DNA of 64,000 nucleotides from Streptomyces sp. man185 (lineage in GTDB: Bacteria; Actinomycetota; Actinomycetes; Streptomycetales; Streptomycetaceae). This document shows, in pieces, positions 28,295-37,876 of this stretch. The DNA is taken from positions 1-64,000 of the forward strand of contig NTHE01000024.1 in assembly GCA_002551355.1 (NCBI GenBank), read 5' to 3'. The notes beneath the pieces are model-generated. The model was not told the DNA's origin, made no database searches, and saw only the letters and a program-made list of their open reading frames with translations. Position numbers and translations under genes: made by a program. The stretch's first letter is position 1; every line of letters begins with the position of its first letter.

Positions 28295-29101
28295 TCACAG
28301 GGCCTCCAATGCGTCTCGGAGTCGGCGCAGCAGGGCGATATCGGGGTCGGCCGTCACCTCGGGGAGCGCGATCCGGCCGGGCGTCGCGACGGCGGGCAGG
28401 GGCTGGTCGCGCACCGCCTCCACCAGGCCTGCCGCGGCGAGGCGCCGCAGGTCGACCAGGATGTGGAACGCCGAACGGCCCAGCGCCTGCGCGATGTCCG
28501 AGGCCGTGCGGGCCCCGTCGGCCAGCTCCAGGAGGCGGCGTTGCCGGGCGGGGACCGGGGCGTCGGTCCGGTGCGTTGTCCGCAGGAGCGGGGCGCTGTC
28601 GCAGGCGGGGTCGGGCCAGATCCGGTCCAGGAAATCCCGTCTGCGCAGCGTCTCGCGCTCGACGGCGGCCACCGGGACGGGTCGCACCGGACCGATCCAG
28701 TGCGCCACCCCGTAACGGAAGCGGGCGGGCGTCCCGGTCGGGGCGAGGGCGAAGAACGCGGCGTCGTACAGCGCGCCCAGGTGGCACAACTCCAGTGCGC
28801 CGCCCGGAACATGACCGCTGTCCACGAGATAGCGGCCGACCCGGCGGCCCGCCCCGGCCTGCGCCACGGCGTCCCACCAGCCCTCGTGCCGCAGGGTCCC
28901 GCCGGTGGTGAGCAGGACGTCGATGCCGGGGGTGGCGGGGCTCTCGGCGTGCACCACCTGGCCGTCGGCGAGGTAGAGCGTGCCGCGGTCGCGCATCAGG
29001 GCGCCGGTGGCGCGCTCGGCGGCCAGGCGCTGGAGCATCGGGGAGAGGACCGGGAGCCGGTCCGTCTCCGGTGCGTCGGGGTCGGCGGCTATCGCGCTCA
29101 T
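28295..29101 (-). CDS. DUF4388/PATAN-like protein with winged-helix C terminus
   Basis: 268 aa. Residues 15-110 resemble the DUF4388/PATAN module (LQRLAAERATGALMRDRGTLYLADGQVVHAES is the typical pattern of strand, charged turn, strand), found in PatA-like and gliding/GTPase-linked regulators. After a Trp/Arg-rich middle (HWIGPVRPVPVAAVERE), a winged-helix-like region (about 195-245, RQRRLLELADGARTASDIAQ and LVDLRRLAAAGLVEA) suggests DNA or protein binding. ATG 29101 overlaps the stop of the preceding gene (ATGA), so the two are coupled. It links a roadblock pair to a probable transcriptional output. Confidence 0.7.
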   Translation of the reverse strand: MSAIAADPDAPETDRLPVLSPMLQRLAAERATGALMRDRGTLYLADGQVVHAESPATPGIDVLLTTGGTLRHEGWWDAVAQAGAGRRVGRYLVDSGHVPGGALELCHLGALYDAAFFALAPTGTPARFRYGVAHWIGPVRPVPVAAVERETLRRRDFLDRIWPDPACDSAPLLRTTHRTDAPVPARQRRLLELADGARTASDIAQALGRSAFHILVDLRRLAAAGLVEAVRDQPLPAVATPGRIALPEVTADPDIALLRRLRDALEAL

Positions 29102-29520
29102 GCCAGCACCAGCCGCTCGGCCAGTTCGCCGAGCCGCATCCGGGCGAGCGCGAGATTGCCCGCGGAGCGGTCCAGCCACAGATGCAGGAAGACGCTGCTG
29201 TCGAATGCCGTCTCCACGAATCGGAGCATGTGGTATCCGTCGTGGGTGGTGACGATGACGTCCTCGACGGGGGTGCTCGGTGAGCCGGCCGGGCCGCCGG
29301 GCGGCTCACCCCGGCTCTCCGCGGCGAGGTGGGCGAAGGCGGGTTGCTCGGCGGTCATGCGGGCGACCTCCGCCGTCTCGGCGGCGGTCGCCTCGTGGTC
29401 GCCGTTGGGGGAGTCCCCGATGGTGCCGAGGGCGAGACCGCTCGTCCAGTCGACCACCGAGGCGCCCCGGGCACCGGGCAGCCTCATGACTTCGAGCAGG
29501 CACTCGTCGATTCCGGGCAC
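29098..29520 (-). CDS. Roadblock/LC7-like protein (paralogue of the 27235 gene)
   Basis: 140 aa, first gene of the leftward set. ASVVDWTSGLALGTIGD, EDVIVTTHDGYHMLRFVE and FLHLWLDRSAGNLALARMRL align with the 27235 product. A 20-residue Gly/Pro-rich insertion (around residues 68-86) interrupts the middle and is absent in the paralogue. It is co-translated with the PATAN-like gene. The start MPGIDECLLEV lies next to ordinary promoter-poor sequence; the divergent gap to the permease is about 160 bases. Confidence 0.75.
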   Translation of the reverse strand: MPGIDECLLEVMRLPGARGASVVDWTSGLALGTIGDSPNGDHEATAAETAEVARMTAEQPAFAHLAAESRGEPPGGPAGSPSTPVEDVIVTTHDGYHMLRFVETAFDSSVFLHLWLDRSAGNLALARMRLGELAERLVLA

Positions 29521-29678
29521 GCGGTTTTCCCCTCCCGACGTGGCGTACGGCTGTAACGCAGAGGCTACGCAACGTGCTCAGAGCGGGTGGAGGTTCTGGC
29601 ATTTTCCTTTGGTACATGCCCTCCGGGGTGTAAAGGAGCGGCTGAAATGTGGTGGCCGGTAGGTGAGGTGACGCCCGG

Positions 29679-31088
29679 TCAGGCGGTGTCGGCGCCGGAC
29701 TTCTCGCGGGCCGTCATCACCACCTTGTTGAGCGCCCACAGCCCGATGCCGATCAGCAGCAGGATCCCGGCGCGTACGTACACGTCCCCGCCCCGGTCGG
29801 CGAGCGGGCTCGCCAGGATCAGCGAGGTGAGCGCGCCGAGCACCGGAAGCGCCGTGGGCGTACGGAAGTGGTGGTGGTCCACCCGGTCCTTGCGCAGCAC
29901 CAGTACGGCGATGTTGACCACGGCGAAGACGCAGAGCAGCAGGAACGAGGTGGTGTCGCCGAGCCCCTCGATCTCGCCGGTGGCGACCAGGCCGATCGCC
30001 AGGGCGGAGACGAAGACGATCCCGACCCAGGGGGTGCGCCGGCCGGACAGCACCTTGCCCATCGCGGGCGGCAGGATGCGCTCGTTGGCCATGCCGTAGC
30101 AGAGCCGCGAGGCCATCATGATGTTGATCAGCGCCGAGTTGGTGACGGCGAACAGGGCGATCAGCGCGAAGAGTTTCGGCGGGAAATCGACGCCCCCGGC
30201 CTTCACCACCTCCAGCAGCGGGCCGCTGGATCCCGACAGGGTGCGCGAGTCGACCAGGAGCGAGGAGACCAGGGCGACCAGGACGTAGACGGTGCCGGTG
30301 ACGCCCACGCCGATGAAGATGGCGCGGGGGAAGGAGCGGGCGGGGTTCTTGGTCTCCTCGGCCATGTTCACCGAGTCCTCGAAGCCGACGAAGGCGAAGA
30401 AGCCCAGCGCGGTGGCGCCGAGGACGCCGGTGAGCAGGGCGTACCCGGTGCCGCCGGTCTCGATCTGGGTCAGCCGGGAGGGCTCGCCCTCGCCGCTGAA
30501 CACGGCGTACGCGCCGATCGCGAGGATCACCGCGAGCCCGCTGACCTCGACCAGGGTCAGGACGACGTTCGCCTTGACCGACTCGGCGACCCCGCGCAGG
30601 TTGATCGCGGCCAGGGCGAGGACGAACAGGATCGCGATCAGTGTCGGCGGCACCGCGTCGGTGAATTCACCCAGGTAGTCGCCGCTGAACGCCCGCGCGG
30701 CCGCGCTCGCCGACGAGAGGCCCGAGCACATCACCATGAAGGCGACGACGAAGGTCAGGAAGGGGATCTTGAACGCCTTCTGGGTGTAGAGCGCGGCCCC
30801 GGCCGCCTTCGGGTACTTGCCGACGAGTTCCACGTACGAGGCCGCCGTCAGCAGGGCGACGACGAAGCCGATCGCGAACGGCAGCCACAGCGCTCCGCCG
30901 ACCTTGCCCGCCACGTCCCCGGTGGTGGCGTAGATGCCGGTGCCCAGGATGTCGCCGATGACGAAGAGGATCAGCAGCTTGGGGCCGAGCGCGCGCTTGA
31001 GCGGCGGCGATCCGCCGGGTCTTTCCGGGCCCTCGGGGCGCCCGCGCCCTTCGGATTTCGCTGGTTCGGGTGTGTCGGACGTGCTCAT
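29679..31088 (-). CDS. APC-family amino-acid permease
   Basis: 469 aa with about 12 hydrophobic segments. The first carries LLILFVIGDILGTGIYATTGDVAG, the APC-family substrate/sodium-site segment (GDxxGxGIY). GFFAFVGFEDSVNMAEETKNPAR is the family signature after segment 6. A 35-residue hydrophilic N terminus (MSTSDTPEPAKSEGRGRPEG) precedes it. ATG 31088 has GAGGGG upstream. Divergent arrangement with the hut operon, sharing a short promoter region that contains a palindromic operator, makes histidine or a related amino acid a reasonable substrate guess, but this is inference. Confidence 0.88.
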   Translation of the reverse strand: MSTSDTPEPAKSEGRGRPEGPERPGGSPPLKRALGPKLLILFVIGDILGTGIYATTGDVAGKVGGALWLPFAIGFVVALLTAASYVELVGKYPKAAGAALYTQKAFKIPFLTFVVAFMVMCSGLSSASAAARAFSGDYLGEFTDAVPPTLIAILFVLALAAINLRGVAESVKANVVLTLVEVSGLAVILAIGAYAVFSGEGEPSRLTQIETGGTGYALLTGVLGATALGFFAFVGFEDSVNMAEETKNPARSFPRAIFIGVGVTGTVYVLVALVSSLLVDSRTLSGSSGPLLEVVKAGGVDFPPKLFALIALFAVTNSALINIMMASRLCYGMANERILPPAMGKVLSGRRTPWVGIVFVSALAIGLVATGEIEGLGDTTSFLLLCVFAVVNIAVLVLRKDRVDHHHFRTPTALPVLGALTSLILASPLADRGGDVYVRAGILLLIGIGLWALNKVVMTAREKSGADTA

Positions 31089-31172
31089 CGATGCCCCTCG
31101 GGTCCGGCCTCGGGTTCGGCCTCCTGCTCGGTAGGGAGAACGTGTTCCCGATCGCGACGTGAACCGCACCTG

Positions 31173-31201
31173 TTGACTACGACTATTCAGAGCAGCAGGA
31201 T
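31173..31201 (+). promoter_or_regulatory. hut operon promoter
   Basis: TTGACT (31173-31178) and CAGGAT (31196-31201) with 17-base spacing. A start near 31208 would lie inside the adjacent inverted repeat and give a leader of about 30 bases before ATG 31238. Confidence 0.6.
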
Positions 31202-31217
31202 GTGAATAGATTTTCAC
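31202..31217. promoter_or_regulatory. Palindromic operator GTGAA-N6-TTCAC at the hut promoter
   Basis: GTGAATAGATTTTCAC directly abuts the -10 hexamer and covers the presumed start of transcription, the place for a repressor. It lies in the permease-hutU divergent gap and could control both. Confidence 0.6.
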
Positions 31218-31237
31218 CGTCGCGAGGAGGCACCGCC

Positions 31238-32896
31238 ATGTCAGGACCCCGCCCCGTACGAGCGCCGCGCGGCAGCTCCCTCAGCACCCTGGGATGGCAG
31301 CAGGAAGCCGCCCTGCGCATGCTCCAGAACAACCTGGACCCCGAGGTGGCCGAGCACCCCGACAAGCTCGTCGTCTACGGCGGCACTGGCAAGGCGGCCC
31401 GCGACTGGCGCTCGTTCGACGCGATGGTCCGCACGCTGCAGACGCTCAAGCAGGACGAGACGATGCTCGTGCAGTCCGGGCGGCCGGTCGGCGTCATGCA
31501 GACCCACGAGTGGGCGCCGCGCGTCCTCATCGCCAACTCCAACCTGGTCGGCGACTGGGCCAACTGGGAGGAGTTCCGCCGCCTGGAGGCACTCGGCCTC
31601 ACCATGTACGGCCAGATGACCGCCGGGTCCTGGATCTACATCGGCACCCAGGGCATCCTCCAGGGCACCTACGAGACCTTCGCCGCCGTCGCCGCGAAGA
31701 AGTTCGGCGGCACCCTCGCCGGGACGATCACCCTGACCGCCGGGCTCGGCGGCATGGGCGGCGCCCAGCCGCTCGCCGTCACCATGAACGACGGCGTCGC
31801 CATCTGCATCGACGTCGACCCGCGCGCCATCGAGCGCCGCATCGAGCACCGCTTCCTGGACGTGAAGGCCGACAACCTGGAGCACGCCCTCCAGCTCGCC
31901 GTCGAGGCCCGCGACGCCCGCCGCCCGCTCTCCATCGGCCTCCTCGGCAACGCCGCCGAGCTGCTGCCCCGGATGCTCGCCGAGAGCGCGCCGATCGACA
32001 TCGTCACCGACCAGACCAGCGCCCACGACCCGCTGGCCTACCTGCCGCTCGGCGTCGACTTCGACGACATGGCGGACCTCGCCGCCGAGAAGCCCGCCGA
32101 CTTCACCCAGCGCGCCCGCGAGTCCATGGCCCGGCACGTCGAGGCCATGGTTGGCTTCATGGACGCCGGTGCCGAGGTCTTCGACTACGGCAACTCCATC
32201 CGCGGCGAGGCCCAGCTCGCCGGGTACGACCGCGCCTTCGACTTCCCCGGCTTCGTCCCCGCCTACATCCGCCCCCTCTTCTGCGAGGGCAAGGGCCCCT
32301 TCCGCTGGGCCGCGCTGTCCGGGGAGGCGTCCGACATCCACAAGACCGACAAGGCGATGCTGGAGCTCTTCCCGGAGAACGAGTCGCTGCACCGCTGGAT
32401 CAAGATGGCCGGCGAGCGCGTCCACTTCCAGGGCCTGCCCGCCCGCATCTGCTGGCTCGGCTACGGCGAGCGCGACAAGGCCGGCGAGCGCTTCAACGAC
32501 ATGGTCGCGAGCGGCGAACTGGCCGCCCCGCTGGCCATCGGCCGCGACCACCTCGACTGCGGTTCGGTCGCCTCCCCGTACCGCGAGACCGAGGCCATGC
32601 TCGACGGCTCCGACGCCATCGCCGACTGGCCGCTGCTCAACGCCATGGTCAACGTCGCCTCCGGCGCCTCCTGGGTCTCCCTCCACCACGGCGGCGGCGT
32701 CGGCATGGGCCGCTCCATCCACGCGGGCCAGGTCTCCGTCGCGGACGGCACGAAGCTCGCGGGCGAGAAGATCCGCCGCGTCCTGACGAACGACCCCGGC
32801 ATGGGCGTCATCCGCCACGTGGACGCGGGCTACGACATCGCGGAGTCCGTCGCCTCGGACAAGGGCGTACGCGTACCCATGACGGAGGGCAACTGA
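31238..32896 (+). CDS. hutU: Urocanate hydratase
   Basis: 552 aa, standard urocanase length. It converts urocanate to 4-imidazolone-5-propionate using tightly bound NAD+ as electrophile. Landmarks include [18 protein letters not shown] (NAD region), GTFxTFxx-like [29 protein letters not shown], and near the C terminus [15 protein letters not shown], with Cys in the position of the NAD-contacting conserved Cys, and [12 protein letters not shown] 31238 follows GAGGAGG. Its TGA overlaps the ATG of the next gene. Histidase (hutH) is not in this window. Confidence 0.97.
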   Translation: MSGPRPVRAPRGSSLSTLGWQQEAALRMLQNNLDPEVAEHPDKLVVYGGTGKAARDWRSFDAMVRTLQTLKQDETMLVQSGRPVGVMQTHEWAPRVLIANSNLVGDWANWEEFRRLEALGLTMYGQMTAGSWIYIGTQGILQGTYETFAAVAAKKFGGTLAGTITLTAGLGGMGGAQPLAVTMNDGVAICIDVDPRAIERRIEHRFLDVKADNLEHALQLAVEARDARRPLSIGLLGNAAELLPRMLAESAPIDIVTDQTSAHDPLAYLPLGVDFDDMADLAAEKPADFTQRARESMARHVEAMVGFMDAGAEVFDYGNSIRGEAQLAGYDRAFDFPGFVPAYIRPLFCEGKGPFRWAALSGEASDIHKTDKAMLELFPENESLHRWIKMAGERVHFQGLPARICWLGYGERDKAGERFNDMVASGELAAPLAIGRDHLDCGSVASPYRETEAMLDGSDAIADWPLLNAMVNVASGASWVSLHHGGGVGMGRSIHAGQVSVADGTKLAGEKIRRVLTNDPGMGVIRHVDAGYDIAESVASDKGVRVPMTEGN

Positions 32897-34176
32897 TGCC
32901 CACCGGGCCATCCGCCACCTCTCCCGGTGCGCCGGGGCGGTGGCGTGCGGGTGACTCCTTCCTCTCGATGTGGCGGGAGCTGGCCCCCCTCGGGCGCCAC
33001 CCCGACAGCGGCGGCTACCGGCGTTACGCCTGGTCGGCGGCCGACCTCGACTGCCGGGCCTGGTTCCGCGCGCAGGCCGAGGCGCGCGGGCTCGCCTACG
33101 AGACCGACCGCAACGGCAACCAGTGGGCCTGGCTCGGCGACCCGCTGGCCGGGGACGCCGTCGTCACCGGCTCCCACCTGGACTCCGTCCCGGACGGCGG
33201 CGCCTTCGACGGCCCGCTCGGCGTGGTGTCCTCCTTCGCCGCACTCGACGAACTCCGGCGCAGGGAAGTCGTGTTCACCCGGCCGCTGGCCATCACCAAC
33301 TTCGGCGACGAGGAGGGCGCCCGCTTCGGGCTGGCCTGCGTCGGGTCCCGGCTCGCCGCCGGACAGCTCACCGTCGCCGACGCCCACCGCCTCCGGGACG
33401 CGGACGGGACCACCCTGCCCGCCGCCATGGAGCAAGCCGGATACGACCCCGGGGCCATCGGCCCCGACCCGGAACGGCTCGCCCGGATCGGCGCGTTCGT
33501 CGAACTCCACGTCGAGCAGGGCCGCGCCCTCGACCTGACCGGCGACCCCGTCGGCATCGCCTCCGCCATCTGGCCGCACGGCCGCTGGAGGTTCGACTTC
33601 CGGGGCGAGGCCAACCACGCGGGCACCACCCGGCTCGTCGACCGCCGCGACCCGATGCTCACGTACGCCGAGACCGTGCTCGCCGCCCGCCGCGAGGCCG
33701 AACTGACCGGCGCGCTCGCCACCTTCGGCAAGATCGCGGTCGAGCCCAACGGGGTCAACGCCATCCCCTCCCTCGTCCGCGGCTGGCTCGACTCCCGCGC
33801 CGCCGACCAGGCCACCCTGGACGCCGTCGTCACCGGCGTCGAGCGCGCCGCCCGCCAGCACGCCGAGCGGGCCGGGATCGACCTCGACGTCGTCCGCGAA
33901 TCGTTCACGCCCGTCGTGGAGTTCGAGCACGCCCTGCGCGACGAGCTCGGCAAGATCCTGGAGGGCGCCGGCGACACGGGGCGGCCCGTGCCCGTCCTCG
34001 GCACCGGCGCCGGCCACGATGCGGGTATTTTGTCCGCCTCGGCGCCCACCGCCATGCTCTTCGTACGGAACCCCACCGGCATCTCGCACTCACCCGCCGA
34101 GCACGCCGCCGAGGACGACTGCACGGCCGGGATCGAGGCGCTCGCCGACGTACTGGAAGGTCTCGCGTGCAGCTGA
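32896..34176 (+). CDS. M20 zinc amidohydrolase (allantoate amidohydrolase-like) in the hut operon
   Basis: 426 aa. Two-zinc M20 ligands are visible: GSHLDSVPDGGAFDGPLGV (His, bridging Asp), NFGDEEGARFG (catalytic Glu and ligand Glu), FVELHVEQGRALD (His) and GAGHDAGILSA near the end. HAGTTRLVDRRDPM belongs to the dimerisation domain. Relatives hydrolyse allantoate, N-carbamoyl or N-acyl amino acids. Its place between hutU and hutF suggests it cleaves N-formyl-L-glutamate, the product of HutF, in place of a classical HutG. ATG 32896 overlaps the hutU stop; its own stop overlaps hutF. It is therefore part of a tightly coupled operon. Confidence 0.85.
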   Translation: MPTGPSATSPGAPGRWRAGDSFLSMWRELAPLGRHPDSGGYRRYAWSAADLDCRAWFRAQAEARGLAYETDRNGNQWAWLGDPLAGDAVVTGSHLDSVPDGGAFDGPLGVVSSFAALDELRRREVVFTRPLAITNFGDEEGARFGLACVGSRLAAGQLTVADAHRLRDADGTTLPAAMEQAGYDPGAIGPDPERLARIGAFVELHVEQGRALDLTGDPVGIASAIWPHGRWRFDFRGEANHAGTTRLVDRRDPMLTYAETVLAARREAELTGALATFGKIAVEPNGVNAIPSLVRGWLDSRAADQATLDAVVTGVERAARQHAERAGIDLDVVRESFTPVVEFEHALRDELGKILEGAGDTGRPVPVLGTGAGHDAGILSASAPTAMLFVRNPTGISHSPAEHAAEDDCTAGIEALADVLEGLACS

Positions 34177-35534
34177 CACACCGGACGGCGGGCGCACCCG
34201 TCACCGCGACCTACTGGATGGACCACGCCTGGCTCGGCACGCACGTCGAGCCGGGCGTCACCCTGGACGTCGCGGACGGCCGCATCGCCGGGATCAGGAC
34301 CGGGGTCGAGGCGCCGCCGCCCGGCGCGACCGCGCTGCGCGGCCTCACCCTCCCCGGCCTCGCCAACACCCACTCCCACGCCTTCCACCGGGCCCTGCGC
34401 GCCACCGTCCAGGTCGGCTCGGGCACCTTCTGGACCTGGCGCGAGCTGATGTACCGGGCGGCCTCCCGGCTCACCCCGGACACCTACTTCGACCTGGCCC
34501 GCGCCACCTACGCCGAAATGGCCCTGGCCGGCATCACCTCCGTCGGCGAATTCCACTATCTGCACCACGCCCCCGGCGGTACCCCCTACGCCAACCCGAA
34601 CGCCATGGGCGAGGCGCTCATCGCGGCCGCCGCCGAGGCCGGGATCCGGATCACCCTGCTGGACACCGCCTATCTCGCCGCCGGATTCGGCGAGCGGCCC
34701 AACCAGCACCAGCTGCGCTTCTCCGACACCACCGCCGAGGCCTGGGCCAAGCGCGCATCCCTCCTCAAGGGCGACGACCACACGCTGATCGGCGCGGCCG
34801 TCCACTCCGTCCGGGCGGTCCCGGCGGACCAACTGGCCACCGTGGCGCAGTGGGCCGAGGAGCGGGGGGCCCCGCTGCACGTCCACCTCTCCGAGCAGAC
34901 GGCGGAGAACGACGCCTGCCGGGCCGCCCACGGCCGCACCCCCACTCGGCTGCTGGCCGACCACGGGGTCCTCGGCCCGCGCACCACCGGCATCCACAAC
35001 ACGCACCTGACCGAGGAGGACATCGCCCTGCTCGGGTCCTCCGCCACCGGCACCTGCATGTGCCCCACCACCGAACGCGACCTGGCCGACGGCATCGGCC
35101 CCGCCGTCGCCCTGCAGAAGGCGGGCTCGCCGCTCTCGCTGGGCAGCGACAGCCACGCCGTGATCGACCTCTTCGAGGAGGCGCGCGCGATGGAGCTCAA
35201 CGAGCGGCTGCGCACCCACATCCGGGGCCACTGGACGGCCGCCGCCCTGCTCCGGGCCGCCTCCGCCGACGGGCACGCCGCACTGGGCCGCCCCGACGCG
35301 GGTGTGCTGGAGCCGGGCGCCCCCGCCGATCTGACCACCGTGGCGCTGGACTCCGTCAGGACGGCAGGACCGGTGCCCCGACTGGCAGCGGAGACCGCCG
35401 TATTCGCCGCCTCCGCCGCTGATGTGCGGCACACGGTCGTGGCAGGGCGGCACATCGTCCGGGACGGCCGTCACGCGCGGATCGAGGATGTGCCCCGGGC
35501 GCTCGCGACAGCCATCGCGGCCCTGCACGGCTGA
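34167..35534 (+). CDS. hutF: Formimidoylglutamate deiminase
   Basis: 455 aa. An amidohydrolase-superfamily barrel: metal-binding HxH in LANTHSHAFHRAL, a further His in PLHVHLSEQ, and the Asp of LSLGSDSHAVID. The family-specific TFWTWRELMYR motif follows the first site. It deiminates N-formimidoyl-L-glutamate to N-formyl-L-glutamate plus ammonia, the two-step branch of histidine breakdown. GTG 34167 overlaps the upstream stop by ten bases and has GGAAGG six bases before it. No signal peptide is present. Confidence 0.93.
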   Translation: MQLTHRTAGAPVTATYWMDHAWLGTHVEPGVTLDVADGRIAGIRTGVEAPPPGATALRGLTLPGLANTHSHAFHRALRATVQVGSGTFWTWRELMYRAASRLTPDTYFDLARATYAEMALAGITSVGEFHYLHHAPGGTPYANPNAMGEALIAAAAEAGIRITLLDTAYLAAGFGERPNQHQLRFSDTTAEAWAKRASLLKGDDHTLIGAAVHSVRAVPADQLATVAQWAEERGAPLHVHLSEQTAENDACRAAHGRTPTRLLADHGVLGPRTTGIHNTHLTEEDIALLGSSATGTCMCPTTERDLADGIGPAVALQKAGSPLSLGSDSHAVIDLFEEARAMELNERLRTHIRGHWTAAALLRAASADGHAALGRPDAGVLEPGAPADLTTVALDSVRTAGPVPRLAAETAVFAASAADVRHTVVAGRHIVRDGRHARIEDVPRALATAIAALHG

Positions 35535-35608
35535 CCCCGGACCCGCCCGAACCCCCGGAACGCGCAACCACCCCGGATCCCCCGTAACGCAAGGAGAGCA
35601 CTCTCCAG

Positions 35609-36781
35609 ATGACGACCACCGCCGTCACCCACATCGCCAGCCTGGTCACCAATGACCCCTCCCTCGGCAACGGGACCCCCCTGGGCCTGATCCAGGACGC
35701 GGCCGTCGTCATCGAGGGCGACCGCATCGTCTGGACCGGTGAATCAAGCAAAGCACCCGCCACTGACAACGTCCTCGACGCGGCCGGCCGCGCGGTGATC
35801 CCGGGCTTCGTCGACTCCCACTCCCACCTGGTCTTCGCGGGCGACCGCACCCAGGAGTTCAACGCCCGCATGTCCGGGCAGCCCTACCGCGCCGGCGGCA
35901 TCCGCACCACCGTCGCCGCGACCCGGGCCGCCACCGACGAGGAGCTCTCCGCCAACGTCGCCCGCTACCTCGCCGAGGCCCTGCGCCAGGGCACCACCAC
36001 CTTCGAGACCAAGTCCGGCTACGGCCTCACCGTCGAGGACGAGGCCCGCGCCCTGCGCGTCGCGGGCCGTCACACCGACGAGGTGACCTATCTCGGCGCC
36101 CACATCGTGTCCCCCGACTACGCCGACGACCCCGCCGGGTACGTCGACCTGGTCACCGGCCCGATGCTGGAGGCCTGCGCCCCGCACGCCCGCTGGATCG
36201 ACGTGTTCTGCGAGCAGGGCGCCTTCGACGGGGACCAGGCCCGCGCGATCCTCACGGCGGGTCGCGCCAAGGGGCTGCACCCCCGTATCCACGCCAACCA
36301 GCTGAGCTACGGCCCCGGCGTCCAGCTCGCCGTCGAGCTCGACGCCGCCTCCGCCGACCACTGCACCCACCTCACCGACGCGGACGTCGACGCGCTCGGC
36401 CAGGGAGACACGGTCGCCACCCTGCTCCCGGGCGCCGAGTTCTCCACCCGCGCCACCTGGCCCGACGCCCGCCGCCTCCTCGACGCCGGGGCCACCGTCG
36501 CGCTCTCCACGGACTGCAACCCCGGCTCGTCGTTCACCTCGTCCGTGCCGTTCTGCATCGCGCTGGCCGTACGCGACATGGGGATGACGCCCGACGAGGC
36601 GATCTGGTCCGCAACCACCGGCGGGGCCGCCGCCCTGCGACGTACCGACATCGGCCGGATCACCCCAGGAGCCCGCGCCGACCTGGTCCTTCTCGACGCC
36701 CCGAGCCACGTCCACCTCGCCTACCGCCCGGGCGTCCCGCTGGTCAGCGCGGTGTGGCGGAGCGGGCAGCGCGTGGTGTAG
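35609..36781 (+). CDS. hutI: Imidazolonepropionase
   Basis: 390 aa. It hydrolyses 4-imidazolone-5-propionate to N-formimidoyl-L-glutamate. Metal-site HxH in [14 protein letters not shown], substrate-site [30 protein letters not shown], and [15 protein letters not shown] (Asp ligand) are all in place. ATG 35609 has AAGGAGA 11 bases upstream and stands 74 bases after hutF, still probably the same transcript. A terminator follows at once. With hutU, the M20 gene and hutF, all steps after urocanate are covered. Confidence 0.96.
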   Translation: MTTTAVTHIASLVTNDPSLGNGTPLGLIQDAAVVIEGDRIVWTGESSKAPATDNVLDAAGRAVIPGFVDSHSHLVFAGDRTQEFNARMSGQPYRAGGIRTTVAATRAATDEELSANVARYLAEALRQGTTTFETKSGYGLTVEDEARALRVAGRHTDEVTYLGAHIVSPDYADDPAGYVDLVTGPMLEACAPHARWIDVFCEQGAFDGDQARAILTAGRAKGLHPRIHANQLSYGPGVQLAVELDAASADHCTHLTDADVDALGQGDTVATLLPGAEFSTRATWPDARRLLDAGATVALSTDCNPGSSFTSSVPFCIALAVRDMGMTPDEAIWSATTGGAAALRRTDIGRITPGARADLVLLDAPSHVHLAYRPGVPLVSAVWRSGQRVV

Positions 36782-36792
36782 CACCCCGACAC

Positions 36793-36835
36793 GCGGAAGG
36801 ACCCGCTCCCGGCGCTCCGGGGCGGGTCCTTCCGC
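36793..36835. terminator. Terminator at the end of the hut operon
   Basis: GCGGAAGGACCCGC (36793-36806) pairs exactly with GCGGGTCCTTCCGC (36822-36835). It lies between the convergent ends of hutI and the sigma-factor gene. Confidence 0.75.
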
Positions 36836-36886
36836 ACTGCTCGACGGCTCGCCGGGCCCCTGGGCGGGGCAGCGGGCCGGGTTCGG

Positions 36887-37876
36887 TCATTCCTCCAGGG
36901 TCAGACCCTTGCGGAGCTTCGTCAGCGTCCGGGAGAGCAGCCGGGACACGTGCATCTGCGAGATGTTCAGCTCCTCGCCGATCTCCGACTGCGTCATGTT
37001 GCTGACGAAGCGGAGCGAGAGGATCATCCGGTCCCGCGCGGGCAGCGCGGCGATCAGCGGCTTCAGCGACTCGACGTACTCGATGCCTTCGAGACCGTGG
37101 TCCTCGTAGCCGATGCGGTCCGCGAGGGCGCCCTCGTTGTCGTCGTCCTCGGGCTTGGCGTCCAGCGAGCTCGCGGTGTAAGCGTTGCTCGCGGACATGC
37201 CCTCGACGACCTCGTCCGGGGTGATGCCGAGGCGCTCGGACAGCTCCGCCACGGTGGGCGCGCGGTCCAGCTGCTGGGAGAGTTCGTCGCCCGCCTTCGC
37301 CAGGTCGAGCCGCAGCTCCTGGAGCCGGCGCGGCACGCGCACGGACCAGCTGGTGTCACGGAAGAAGCGCTTGATCTCGCCGACGATCGTCGGCATCGCG
37401 AACGTGGGGAACTCCACGCCGCGGCTCAGCTCGAACCGGTCGATCGCCTTGATCAGGCCGATGGTGCCGACCTGGACGATGTCCTCCATCGGCTCGCTGC
37501 GGGAGCGGAACCGGGAGGCGGCGAACTTGACGAGCGCGAGATTCAGCTCGACGAGGGTGTTGCGGACGTACGCGTACTCGTGAGTGCCCTCTTCGAGGGA
37601 CTCCAGCCGCTCGAAGAGCGTCTTCGACAGGGCCCTGGCGTCCAGAGCGCCCACTTCGGCGTAGGGCGGGATCTCGGGGAGCCCTTCGAGCCCCTCGCCG
37701 GAAGCGACGGAGAAGTCTGAGGTGGTGCCGGTCGTGCTGGTCATACCGGTGGTGCTGGTGGTGCTGGTGCGCGGGCCGGGAACGGCGCTCGCGGCGGGGG
37801 AGTCGGAATTGGTCGGTCCCTGAGGACATGCCGACGACGCGTTGTGGGTACGCGCTACGTCGAGCCGGGGTGACAT
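36887..37876 (-). CDS. SigB/SigF/SigG-family RNA polymerase sigma factor
   Basis: 329 aa. A low-complexity N-terminal extension of about 60 residues (including STTSTTGMTSTTGTTS) precedes sigma region 2 (VELNLALVKFAASRFRSR, MEDIVQVGTIGLIKAIDRFEL and PTFAMPTIVGEIKRFFRD), region 3 (VRVPRRLQELRLDLAKAGDEL) and region 4.2 HTH (MTQSEIGEELNISQMHVSRLL). ATG 37876 has GGAGGAG four bases upstream. Streptomyces encodes many such stress and development sigma factors. Here the antagonist and anti-sigma genes lie just across a divergent 285-base gap, suggesting a complete partner-switch. From memory, S. coelicolor has sigI beside its hut region, but the exact orthology is not settled here. Confidence 0.9.
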   Translation of the reverse strand: MSPRLDVARTHNASSACPQGPTNSDSPAASAVPGPRTSTTSTTGMTSTTGTTSDFSVASGEGLEGLPEIPPYAEVGALDARALSKTLFERLESLEEGTHEYAYVRNTLVELNLALVKFAASRFRSRSEPMEDIVQVGTIGLIKAIDRFELSRGVEFPTFAMPTIVGEIKRFFRDTSWSVRVPRRLQELRLDLAKAGDELSQQLDRAPTVAELSERLGITPDEVVEGMSASNAYTASSLDAKPEDDDNEGALADRIGYEDHGLEGIEYVESLKPLIAALPARDRMILSLRFVSNMTQSEIGEELNISQMHVSRLLSRTLTKLRKGLTLEE

